NCBI RefSeq assembly: GCF_019278465.1
Contig: NZ_CP058983.1
Location: 1,177,501 to 1,241,500 of the forward strand
DNA from: Tenacibaculum sp. AHE14PA
GTDB lineage: Bacteria > Bacteroidota > Bacteroidia > Flavobacteriales > Flavobacteriaceae
Reading direction: 5' to 3'
DNA length: 64,000 nucleotides
The position numbers and the translations under genes were made by a program. The notes under the pieces are model-generated. The model saw only the letters and a list, made by a program, of their open reading frames with translations, did no database searches and had not been told where the DNA came from. Each line of letters opens with the position of its first letter. Position 1 is the first letter of the stretch. Positions 26,651 to 34,184 of this stretch are shown here, piece after piece.

Positions 26651-27229
26651 TTAAGTAATTCGCCTTCTAATTCGGCTTAAAGCCTGGGCTGTAACACCTA
26701 TATATGAGGCAATATATTTTAGTGGAATTTCTTTAATTAGCTTTGGGCGTTCATCAAATAAATTAAGGTAACGTTCTTCTGCTGTTTCGTTTAATAAAGA
26801 TTGCTCTCTTTTAGATTTTATTAAAAATAAACGTTCAGAAGATAGGCGCCCTAATGTGTTTCCTATACTTGTTTCTTTATAAACCGCTTGCAGATCTTCA
26901 TAAGACATGCTCCACATTTCTACATCTGTAAGTGTTTCTAGCTCATATAATGAAGGCGATTGTGTTAAAAAAGAATCATAAGCGCTTACAAACTCATTGT
27001 TAAAACAAAAACCAAAAGTTGTTTCTTTTTCTTTATCATCATTTGGAATAAAAAACCTAACTATTCCTTTATCTAGAAAAGATATATGTTTTTCTATGGC
27101 ACCTAACTCTAAAAGTCTTGTACGTTTTTTTACACTCCTCGATTTTAATTTAGATGTAAAAAACTCCCAGTCACTATCATTAATTATAAGTGATTTTTCT
27201 AGATATGTTCTAATATTTACAATACTCAT
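26651..27229 (-). CDS. Crp/Fnr family transcription regulator
   Basis: A 192-residue regulator. Residues about 15-120 form a cyclic-nucleotide-binding-type beta roll (LLELGAIEKHISFLDKGIVRFF). The C-terminal helix-turn-helix reads IPLKYIASYIGVTAQALSRIRRRI, the usual ending of the Bacteroidota Crp/Fnr subgroup. There are no Fnr-type cysteine clusters, and the cAMP phosphate-binding motif is not conserved, so the ligand is unknown. The desaturase gene lies 59 bases downstream and is a plausible target or co-transcript. Confidence 0.9.
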   Translation of the reverse strand: MSIVNIRTYLEKSLIINDSDWEFFTSKLKSRSVKKRTRLLELGAIEKHISFLDKGIVRFFIPNDDKEKETTFGFCFNNEFVSAYDSFLTQSPSLYELETLTDVEMWSMSYEDLQAVYKETSIGNTLGRLSSERLFLIKSKREQSLLNETAEERYLNLFDERPKLIKEIPLKYIASYIGVTAQALSRIRRRIT

Positions 27230-27373
27230 ACTACGTTATAATCTTTTGCTGAACTTGTTGGATTAATGAAATAATATCATTTTTTAATTACTTATTTCAT
27301 TATGTACAATTTTGTGCAAGATACGACGCTAAATTTTACCTTATTAAATTCTTTACGGTATAGTTATTTTATC

Positions 27374-27414
27374 AAAAAAAACACCATAATAGACAATTGC
27401 TATACGGTGTTTTT
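27374..27414 (-). terminator. Terminator of the glutamate dehydrogenase operon
   Basis: AAAAACACC paired with GGTGTTTTT, the stem extended by imperfect AT pairs. On the minus strand it lies 45 bases after the stop of the 126-residue gene and ends in a T run. Confidence 0.65.
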
Positions 27415-27458
27415 AGTTAAAAACTCTACATTATTCTACTATAAATGAACTTATTAAG

Positions 27459-27839
27459 TTATACTGTTAAGAGATTATATAAAACTTGCTGTTTAACCTT
27501 CCTATAGTTTTTAATATGTTTTAAATATAATGACCTTGTAGTTTCATGCTCATTTAAATAAAACAACTCACATGCAACATCATCACACTCATTAAGTTTT
27601 TCAGTTTCATTCCTAGCATTATATAGTTGAGTTAAAATCTTTGAGTTTTCTAAAAGCATTAATAATAATTCATCTCTTAAATCTCTTTTTTTAATTAAAT
27701 TAGACGCTATTTTAGCTAAGTTATCGCACTCATTTGCTAAATAACTTACATGAGAAATCCACATATCTAACTCTCTAAAACTTCTTCTCTGAATAACCTC
27801 TGTTTCGGTATTGTAATCTGTATAAGTATTTAATTCCAT
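27459..27839 (-). CDS. Hypothetical helical protein downstream of glutamate dehydrogenase
   Basis: A 126-residue cytosolic protein predicted to be entirely alpha-helical, with no signal or membrane segment. Heptad-like leucine and asparagine spacing (LANECDNLAKIASNLIKKRD, LLLMLLENSKILTQLYNA) suggests a helical bundle or coiled coil. I do not recognise a family. It begins 55 bases after the glutamate dehydrogenase stop with no terminator between, and a terminator follows it, so it is probably the third gene of that operon. Confidence 0.65.
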   Translation of the reverse strand: MELNTYTDYNTETEVIQRRSFRELDMWISHVSYLANECDNLAKIASNLIKKRDLRDELLLMLLENSKILTQLYNARNETEKLNECDDVACELFYLNEHETTRSLYLKHIKNYRKVKQQVLYNLLTV

Positions 27840-27894
27840 AATCTTATTATTCCTAATTTAAATCACTAAATTCTAATCTTTCACAAAGCCCTTT

Positions 27895-29190
27895 CTATGG
27901 AAAAATACCTCTTTGTAAATAAGCTCTTTCTATACGTTCTATTGCTATTACATATGCTGCAGACCTCATATCTAGCTTTTTGCTTGCAGACATATTTAAA
28001 ACTCTAATAAAAACTTCTCTCATTTTTTTATCAAGTCTCGCCATAATTTCATCTAGCTCCCATAACTCACCATTTCTGTTCTGTAACCATTCAAAATAAC
28101 TTGCTATTACACCACCAGAATTACATAAAATATCTGGAATAATTTCTACTCCCTTTTCTAACAATATTTTTTCTGCCTCGACAGTTGTAGGACCATTTGC
28201 TCCTTCAGCAATTAAAAAAGCTTTTATTCTTGATGCATTATCTTTAGTTATTTGATTACCTAAAGCTGCTGGAATACAAATATCACAATCCAAACCAAAA
28301 AAGTCTTCAGGATTTACTTCTGCGGTATTTAAAAATCCAACAACACTTCCGTTATTAAACTTTGTGTACTCAAATAAGGCTTTTACTTTAATTCCGTCTG
28401 AATTTGTAATCGCACCAAAAGCATCCTGAACTCCAACCATTATGGCTCCTTCTTTTTCTAGAAAATGCGCTGCCCAGTAACCTACATTTCCAAAACCTTG
28501 AACTATAAACTTTTTATCTGTAAGATCTAAACTTCTTTGTTCTGCCCAAAATTTTATATTCAAGAAAACTCCATAACCTGTTGCTCTATCCCTTCCTTCT
28601 AGGCCTCCCGAACCAATTGGTTTTCCGGTAACAACATGTTGATTTTTTGATCTTTCTGCTGGTGCTTTTGTAGACATATATGTATCTGCAATCCAAGCCA
28701 TAGTTTGCGAATTGGTATTTACATCAGGAGCTGGAATATCATGCTCTGGGCCAATATTATCTCCCAAAGCATACGTAAAACGCCTTGTAATACGTTCTAA
28801 CTCTGATTGTGAATACTTTTTAGGATCCATTTGAATCCCTCCTTTTGCACCACCATAAGGCAAACCTGTTAATGAAGTTTTCCATGTCATCCACATTGCC
28901 AATGCTTTTACAGCATCAATATCTATCGTTGGATGATATCTTAATCCACCTTTATAAGGCCCCAATGCATTGTTATGCTGCACTCGATATCCTTTAAAAA
29001 TTTCTACCTCACCGTTATCCATACGAACTGGAAAATGAATAATTAACTCGTTATTGGTGATCCCTAATATTTTTTTAATATTTGGGTTTAAGTTTACCAA
29101 GTCAGATGCAGCATCAAACTGCTTCATAACATTATGCAACATTCCTTGCTTTGGTTCCTTTTGCTGTTTTAATTCTTTTGTTAAAGTCAT
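27895..29190 (-). CDS. Glutamate dehydrogenase (Glu/Leu/Phe/Val family)
   Basis: A 431-residue dehydrogenase interconverting glutamate with 2-oxoglutarate and ammonia. The substrate domain shows GPYKGGLRYHP, WKTSLTGLPYGGAKGGI (with the catalytic Lys) and PAPDVNTNSQTMAW. The coenzyme domain has the dinucleotide motif VQGFGNVGYWAAHFL and AEGANGPTTVEAEKIL. The length and the GLEGRDRATGYGV motif fit the hexameric bacterial/archaeal type. The gene follows a 63-residue four-cysteine gene by 8 bases. The operon is preceded by a -24/-12 promoter, which suggests control by nitrogen status through sigma-54. Confidence 0.95.
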   Translation of the reverse strand: MTLTKELKQQKEPKQGMLHNVMKQFDAASDLVNLNPNIKKILGITNNELIIHFPVRMDNGEVEIFKGYRVQHNNALGPYKGGLRYHPTIDIDAVKALAMWMTWKTSLTGLPYGGAKGGIQMDPKKYSQSELERITRRFTYALGDNIGPEHDIPAPDVNTNSQTMAWIADTYMSTKAPAERSKNQHVVTGKPIGSGGLEGRDRATGYGVFLNIKFWAEQRSLDLTDKKFIVQGFGNVGYWAAHFLEKEGAIMVGVQDAFGAITNSDGIKVKALFEYTKFNNGSVVGFLNTAEVNPEDFFGLDCDICIPAALGNQITKDNASRIKAFLIAEGANGPTTVEAEKILLEKGVEIIPDILCNSGGVIASYFEWLQNRNGELWELDEIMARLDKKMREVFIRVLNMSASKKLDMRSAAYVIAIERIERAYLQRGIFP

Positions 29191-29198
29191 TTTGTTAA

Positions 29199-29390
29199 TT
29201 AAATAAGTTCTAATTCTTTTTTACTGCCGATTTCATCAAAATCTTTAGCAGTGAGAGTAACAATGTTTCCTTCTGATGTTTCTTCTTGATCAAACTCACT
29301 ACAAGACCAAATAAAAGCGTTATTTGATATTAAACTACAAGAATTAACATGAATACAAGTACTACACAAACTTCTTTTATAAGCGTTCAT
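29199..29390 (-). CDS. Small four-cysteine protein heading the glutamate dehydrogenase operon
   Basis: A 63-residue protein with a CxxC-x5-C-x11-C pattern (Cys9, Cys12, Cys18 and Cys30). A Trp precedes the last cysteine and SEFD follows it, then comes an acidic tail. The arrangement suggests a bound zinc or iron-sulfur site rather than disulfides, since no signal peptide is present. I do not know a named family. It is the first gene after the sigma-54-type promoter and ends 8 bases before the dehydrogenase gene, so its role is likely tied to ammonia or glutamate metabolism. It may be a redox or metal sensor, but that is inference. Confidence 0.7.
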   Translation of the reverse strand: MNAYKRSLCSTCIHVNSCSLISNNAFIWSCSEFDQEETSEGNIVTLTAKDFDEIGSKKELELI

Positions 29391-29420
29391 AAATCATAAT
29401 ATTTGAATATGTTACTATAT

Positions 29421-29437
29421 TGGCAACAGGTGTACCA
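29421..29437 (-). promoter_or_regulatory. Sigma-54 (-24/-12) promoter of the glutamate dehydrogenase operon
   Basis: On the minus strand the site reads TGGTACACCTGTTGCCA. It fits the sigma-54 consensus TGGCACG-N4-TTGCW, with GG and GC separated by exactly 10 bases. It predicts a start near 29411, about 20 bases before the ATG of the four-cysteine gene. The next gene upstream on the same strand encodes an NtrC-type sigma-54 activator. Confidence 0.75.
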
Positions 29438-29512
29438 AAAAAAACCATCAAATAAAATAAAAACACAAAACACTATATAACAAATACTTAAACTTTAAAA
29501 CTCCATTTCCAC

Positions 29513-29541
29513 AAAAACAAAAAACGGGTGATAATTACCCG
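29513..29541 (-). terminator. Terminator after the NtrC-type regulator gene
   Basis: Short stem CGGGT / ACCCG with a 7-base loop, followed on the minus strand by TTTTTTG. It lies 24 bases after the regulator's stop and isolates it from the glutamate dehydrogenase operon. Confidence 0.65.
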
Positions 29542-29564
29542 CTTGATACTTTTTTACTCGATAT

Positions 29565-30890
29565 TTATTTTAGTTTTTCCCGAAGTGTTTTTCTATCTAT
29601 TTTAAGAATCTCTGCCGCTTTAGTTTTATTATTATTTGTAGCAGCTAAAACCTTAATGATATAATTTTTTTCAAGTTCTTTTAAAGATATTAATTCTTGG
29701 TTTTTAGGAAAGTCTATTTGATATTTTACATAATCTGGAAGATGTACTACTTCTACTGATTTATCGCACATAATTACAGCACGCTGAATTACATTTTCTA
29801 ACTCTCTAATATTACCTGGCCAATGATACCTTTGTAATATTTCTATAGCATCTGGACTTATTTTTATAAATCGATCTTTGTATTCTATTCCATATTTAAA
29901 AAGGAACTTCTCTACTAATAAAGGAATATCTGAAATTCGTTCAGATAATTTAGGCACCTCTATTTGTACTACCGTTAATCGGTAATATAAATCTTCTCTA
30001 AACTTTCCTTTTTTAATTAGTTCTTGTAAATCGATATTAGTTGCTGCAATTACTCTAACATCTATTTTTTCTGTTTTCTGAGAACCTACTCTTACTATTT
30101 CTTTCTCTTGTAATACCCTTAACAAACGTAATTGTGTAGCCAAGGAAGCATTTCCTATTTCATCTAAAAACAACGTTCCTTTGTTTGCTGCCTGAAAAAA
30201 ACCTGCTCTATTTGAATCTGCTCCTGTAAAAGCGCCTTTTACATAACCAAACAACTCTGACTCTAACAAATTTTCTGGAATTGCACCACAGTTTACTGCT
30301 ACAAAAGGTGCTTTAGAAAATTTACCCATATAATGTATAGAACGTGCCACAAGCTCTTTACCTGTACCACTTTCTCCTGAAACAAAAACTGTTGCTTTAT
30401 TATTTTTAAGTCGTTCAATTACATCTGTAACTTTTTGCATTGCAGGAGAACTTCCTATTAACTCTCCGTAAACGTTTTCTTTTGGCTCTTTAGCTACTTT
30501 GACCTGTTTTATCTTTACTGGAGCATGCTCTAAAGACTTTAGTACCGCTGTTTTTAATTCTTCTTTTGTAAATGGTTTCGTGATATAATCTGCTGCGCCA
30601 GATTTCATAACTTCTAATGCACCATCAATTGATGGAAAACCTGTTACTACTAATTTAGGCATTTCAGGAAAATGTTCTGAAACGTATTTTATCAATTCTA
30701 AGCCATCAACTCCAGGCATTTGTAAATCGGTAATTAACAAGTCGATCGACTGGTCTTTTAAAATTTGCAATGCTTCTTTTACTGAGACCGCCTTGTAGGC
30801 GTGATAATTTAATGATTGTAAATGACGTTGGATAAGTTCTAAAATATGAATATCATCATCAACAATCAAGATATTTTCTTTGTGTAGCAT
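29565..30890 (-). CDS. Sigma-54-dependent response regulator (NtrC family)
   Basis: A 441-residue activator with three domains. The receiver (residues 1-120) has the acidic pocket DDD, phospho-acceptor Asp55 in LLITDLQMPG and Lys105 in ITKPF. The AAA+ domain has Walker A GESGTGKE near 172-179, the sigma-54-contacting GAFTGA at 219-224 and Walker B GTLFLDEIG near 238-246. A C-terminal Fis-type helix-turn-helix (NNKTKAAEILKIDRKTLREKL) binds enhancers. All residues needed for ATP-driven activation are present. It lies 3 bases after the kinase gene, so they form a two-component pair. The closest sigma-54 promoter is that of the neighbouring glutamate dehydrogenase operon. Confidence 0.96.
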   Translation of the reverse strand: MLHKENILIVDDDIHILELIQRHLQSLNYHAYKAVSVKEALQILKDQSIDLLITDLQMPGVDGLELIKYVSEHFPEMPKLVVTGFPSIDGALEVMKSGAADYITKPFTKEELKTAVLKSLEHAPVKIKQVKVAKEPKENVYGELIGSSPAMQKVTDVIERLKNNKATVFVSGESGTGKELVARSIHYMGKFSKAPFVAVNCGAIPENLLESELFGYVKGAFTGADSNRAGFFQAANKGTLFLDEIGNASLATQLRLLRVLQEKEIVRVGSQKTEKIDVRVIAATNIDLQELIKKGKFREDLYYRLTVVQIEVPKLSERISDIPLLVEKFLFKYGIEYKDRFIKISPDAIEILQRYHWPGNIRELENVIQRAVIMCDKSVEVVHLPDYVKYQIDFPKNQELISLKELEKNYIIKVLAATNNNKTKAAEILKIDRKTLREKLK

Positions 30891-30893
30891 TTG

Positions 30894-31994
30894 TTATTTT
30901 TTAGGAAAATTAATTACAAAAATAGTTCCTTTAGGTAAGTTAGGTAGGTGCTTTATAGCTCCTTTATGACTTTTTACAATTCCGTGAACAACACTTAATC
31001 CTAAACCAGAACCTTCTCCTATAGGTTTTGTTGTAAAAAAAGGATTAAAAATATTTGCTGCTGAATTTAATGGAATTCCAACTCCCTCATCTGATATACT
31101 TAATTGTATATTTTCTTTATTTTCTTCGACAGAAATTTTAATTTTTCCGTTAACAGGCGAGAAATAAATTGCATTGATTACTAAATTAAAAACTACTTGA
31201 GTTAGTTGAATTTTATCAGCTTTTAACTGAATATTTTCTTTATTGAAAAATAATTCACTTTTAATATTCTTTTTTATAAAATTTGGATTCAACAAACCAA
31301 TAGCTTCCTTTATAATTGGTACACAGTTTATAACCTCCATCTGCTGAGGCATCTCACAAGAAAAAAACATTAATTTCTTTACAACTTCTCTAGAATAAAT
31401 AGCACTATTTATTACTTTTTGTAAATCTTTTGTTCCAACCTCATCAGTTTTATATCGCTCTTTTAGCAACTCTGTAAAACCTAAAATATTAGCTAAAGGT
31501 GTGTTTAACTCATGTGCTATTCCTGCGGTAATTTCTCCTAGAATAGACAACCTATCTATGCGTTCTATTTGTCTATTAGCAAGAACCTCTTTTTCTTTAA
31601 TTTGTTTACGCTCAAAAAAATCTCCTATTTCAGAAGCTATTTTATTAAGTAAAAACTCTTCTTCTTCTAAAAAAGCATTTTGAGAAAACTTCACCTTTGA
31701 GTACCCCACTTTTATAGACCCAAAAATTTCACTGAATACTTTTATTGCTGAAACGATAAAAATAGCATCTTGGTTTTGCTTTCCTTCTACAATACTGCTT
31801 TTATTCGTTTGAATTTCTACAAAAGCAGCGTCAGGGTAACGGATAGATTCTTTTACATTAGACGCAATTCCTCTTAGAAGGTTTTCTGTATCAGAAAAAT
31901 TACTGTTTCTTATTAAGGCGCTAACGTTATACAAACAAGTTAATTCCTTAACCCTTTCTTTTAATTTTTCTTCTATTGAGACCGGTTGTTCCAT
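30894..31994 (-). CDS. Soluble sensor histidine kinase (NtrB-like)
   Basis: A 366-residue kinase without membrane segments or signal peptide. It has an N-terminal GAF-like sensor region (about residues 10-130) and a short coiled coil. The HisKA helix carries phospho-acceptor His161 in GEITAGIAHELNTPLANILG. The HATPase domain has the N box NLVINAIYFSP, G1 DEGVGIP and G2 GSGLGLSVVHGIV. It phosphorylates the sigma-54 regulator encoded 3 bases downstream. Cytosolic location and a GAF domain suggest it senses an internal metabolite or redox signal, perhaps 2-oxoglutarate or glutamine status. The ligand is unknown. Confidence 0.94.
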   Translation of the reverse strand: MEQPVSIEEKLKERVKELTCLYNVSALIRNSNFSDTENLLRGIASNVKESIRYPDAAFVEIQTNKSSIVEGKQNQDAIFIVSAIKVFSEIFGSIKVGYSKVKFSQNAFLEEEEFLLNKIASEIGDFFERKQIKEKEVLANRQIERIDRLSILGEITAGIAHELNTPLANILGFTELLKERYKTDEVGTKDLQKVINSAIYSREVVKKLMFFSCEMPQQMEVINCVPIIKEAIGLLNPNFIKKNIKSELFFNKENIQLKADKIQLTQVVFNLVINAIYFSPVNGKIKISVEENKENIQLSISDEGVGIPLNSAANIFNPFFTTKPIGEGSGLGLSVVHGIVKSHKGAIKHLPNLPKGTIFVINFPKK

Positions 31995-32013
31995 AAGTAT
32001 TTATTACAAACAA

Positions 32014-32042
32014 CAAATTTAAATTTTATACTTTTTTTTCAA
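32014..32042 (-). promoter_or_regulatory. Bacteroidota-type promoter of the two-component operon
   Basis: On the minus strand, TTG at 32042-32040, an 18-base spacer and TAAATTTG at 32021-32014 fit TTTG-N18/19-TAnnTTTG. The predicted transcript start is near 32007, only about 13 bases before the kinase ATG, so the leader is very short. Confidence 0.6.
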
Positions 32043-32257
32043 TTAAAAAAAAACATAATTTATACTTAAAATAACAATTTTTTAGCAAAAAAATACTGTT
32101 CTCTTTTAAGGGTTGATAACATCAAAAAACTAAACTTTTATATAAATATTATCTTTTTAACTGACCTAAGAACTACTTAAAAACTAAGCTATCAGTTTAA
32201 AAAAAGGTTTTATTAAATTACGTAAAAACACTTAATCAACAGCTTGCTTTGTTCTAA

Positions 32258-32298
32258 TAAAAAAACTAGCACTTTTTAAGATGCTAGTTTTCTTTCTC
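32258..32298. terminator. Bidirectional terminator-like hairpin
   Basis: Perfect 10-base arms AAAACTAGCA / TGCTAGTTTT with a 10-base loop and T-rich sequence on both sides. No known gene ends next to it on either strand, which is unusual for a terminator. Confidence 0.55.
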
Positions 32299-32319
32299 TT
32301 TTTGATTGCAATTAAATAA

Positions 32320-32347
32320 AAAGAGAGTTTCTGGGGGAACTCTTTTT
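32320..32347 (+). terminator. Second hairpin with T-rich tail
   Basis: Stem AAAGAGAGTT / AACTCTTTTT (one G-T pair) with the loop TCTGGGGG, followed by CTTTAT. It lies 28 bases after the previous hairpin on the plus strand. Together they could be the 3' end of an unannotated small transcript, or tandem terminators. Confidence 0.45.
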
Positions 32348-32477
32348 CTTTATAACAGTGAAAAAATTAAGGCTTAATAATTCTTAACAATAATCAAATT
32401 TACAGTTAAAAAAATAAAAATAATTGAACTATTATCTTAAATAATTGCACTATATTACTCTTCGAAAAACAAAAACT

Positions 32478-33396
32478 ATGATATCTTTAGACCACCAATA
32501 TTTTAAAGAAAGGAAACTCTCCACACTTATTGAAAACAGAACAATGTACTCTTCTGAATATGCTGAATTAAATATATTTGAAACCTTTGAAGCTACTAAA
32601 AATGTATTCTTAAATTTCGACTCTACTGTTATTGCCAGTATGTTAACAGGAAAAAAAAACTATGCATTTTGATAAAACTGATCCTTTTTCTTTTGTTCCT
32701 GGTGAATCTTTAGTTATACCCGAAAACAATAGTATGAATATTGATTTTCCTGATGCTTCTTTAGATAATCCTACGTCATGCTTAGGCCTAGTTATTGATC
32801 AAAATAAAATAAATGAGGTTGTTTATAATTTTAATGAAGATACCGTTATTGAAAGAGAAAACGACAAATGGGATTTTAAAAAAAAGACATCTCATCTAAA
32901 CAATAATAATGAACTAAATATATTAGTAAACAGGCTAACTAATACATTTATTAAAAACACAAAATCTAAGGATATACTGTTAGATTTAATGATTCAAGAA
33001 TTAATTATTCGTTTACTACAAAGCAAAGCTCGAAAACTTATTTTAAATAATGTTGACGATCTATTTAATGATACACGTATAGGCTATGCTGTAAAATACA
33101 TAAAAGAAAACTTAACCAACAATAACTTAACTTTAGATGAAGTATCTGAAAAAGCATGTATGAGTAAATCACATTTTTTTAAGAAATTTAAAAGTACTTT
33201 AGGCATTACACCTGTAGATTATATAAATTCTGAAAAAATTAAATTTGCGAAAAAGTTAATTAAGAATAATCCTAATGAAAACATTTGTGATATTGCCTAC
33301 AAAACAGGCTTTAACAATGTAAGTTATTTTAATCGCCTTTTTAAGAAGAATGAACTTTTAACACCTCAACAATTTAAAATATCTTTGAGGGATTAA
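32478..33396 (+). pseudogene. AraC-family regulator split by a frameshift in a run of nine A
   Basis: Two overlapping frames encode the halves of one AraC regulator. The first (from ATG 32478; the frame is open from 32445) gives about 64 residues resembling the AraC_N start (YSSEYAELNIFETFEATKNV, then VIASMLTGKK). It stops at 32672, just after GG-A9-CTATG. The second frame, from 32662, continues HFDKTDPFSFVPGESLVIPE with the rest of the N-domain. It ends with two helix-turn-helices (LTLDEVSEKACMSKSHFFKKF and ENICDIAYKTGFNNVSYFNR). With eight A the frames would join as GKK-T-MHFDK and give about 305 residues. The cause may be true inactivation, slippage-based switching, transcriptional slippage or an assembly error. 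It lies 13 bases upstream of a TauE exporter gene. Confidence 0.8.
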
Positions 33397-33409
33397 TTTA
33401 CTAAAAATA

Positions 33410-34180
33410 TTGAATTTCTTAATTGATACTTTTACTTTAAACTGGCTTATAATATTGCTTTTTTTTGTTATCGCTATGCTATACTCTTCTGTTGGTTTTG
33501 GTGGTGGCTCTAGTTATTTAGCGGTATTAGCTTTAACCGGTATTGCTTATACACAAATAAGATCAACAGCATTAATATGTAATATTGTTGTTGTTTTTAG
33601 TAACGTATTATTGTTTCATAAAGAAAAACTACTTGACTGGCACAAAATAATTCCCCTGGTTTTATTTAGTGTTCCCTTAGCTTTTTTAGGCGGAATTTTA
33701 AAAATAAACCAAACTATCTTTTTTATTCTTTTAGGTATTACGCTATTAATTGCTGCAATTACCATGTGGTTTTCTAAAAAAACCACATTAAGTGTTCAAA
33801 AAAACAAAATAAACAGCAGCCAAAATGCTATTTATGGTGGTGTTATTGGTTTTATTTCTGGAATGGTAGGAATAGGTGGCGGTATTTTTTTAGCTCCTTT
33901 TCTTCACCTTAAAAACTGGGAGGTTCCAAAAAAAATAGCGGCTACATCAAGTGTTTTTATTTTGGTAAATTCTATTGCAGGTTTGTTTGGTCAATACATA
34001 AACCCTAATTTTATAATTGATTGGAATTTAACTTCTATTTTATTAGTAACAGTGTTTTTTGGTGGGCAAATTGGTAGTAGAATGAGCCATAAATTCTTTA
34101 GCCCGATTCAATTAAAAAAGGCAACCGCTATTTTGATTGCCTTTGTTAGTATTCGTATTTTAATAAAATATTTGTTTTAA
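33410..34180 (+). CDS. TauE/SafE family sulfite or anion exporter
   Basis: A 256-residue permease with about eight membrane helices. The duplicated family signature is present in both halves: YSSVGFGGGSSYLAVLAL near the start and FISGMVGIGGGIFLAPFL in the middle. The frame opens with TTG at 33410; the first ATG (residue 23) would remove the first helix, so the TTG is preferred. The start is 13 bases after the stop of the frameshifted AraC gene, so the regulator probably controls it. The family exports sulfite, sulfoacetate or other organic anions; the substrate here is unknown. Confidence 0.88.
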   Translation: MNFLIDTFTLNWLIILLFFVIAMLYSSVGFGGGSSYLAVLALTGIAYTQIRSTALICNIVVVFSNVLLFHKEKLLDWHKIIPLVLFSVPLAFLGGILKINQTIFFILLGITLLIAAITMWFSKKTTLSVQKNKINSSQNAIYGGVIGFISGMVGIGGGIFLAPFLHLKNWEVPKKIAATSSVFILVNSIAGLFGQYINPNFIIDWNLTSILLVTVFFGGQIGSRMSHKFFSPIQLKKATAILIAFVSIRILIKYLF

Positions 34181-34184
34181 GCAA

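Larger units (their letters stand above)
31995..32477. other. 483-base intergenic region between the kinase gene and the AraC gene
   Basis: No convincing protein-coding frame. It holds the promoter of the kinase gene close to its start (32014-32042), then AT-rich sequence, then two hairpins at 32262-32291 and 32320-32347. The second ends in a T-rich tail. The rest, leading to the AraC start, shows no clear -7 box. The two hairpins may be terminators or part of a small RNA. Confidence 0.5.
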
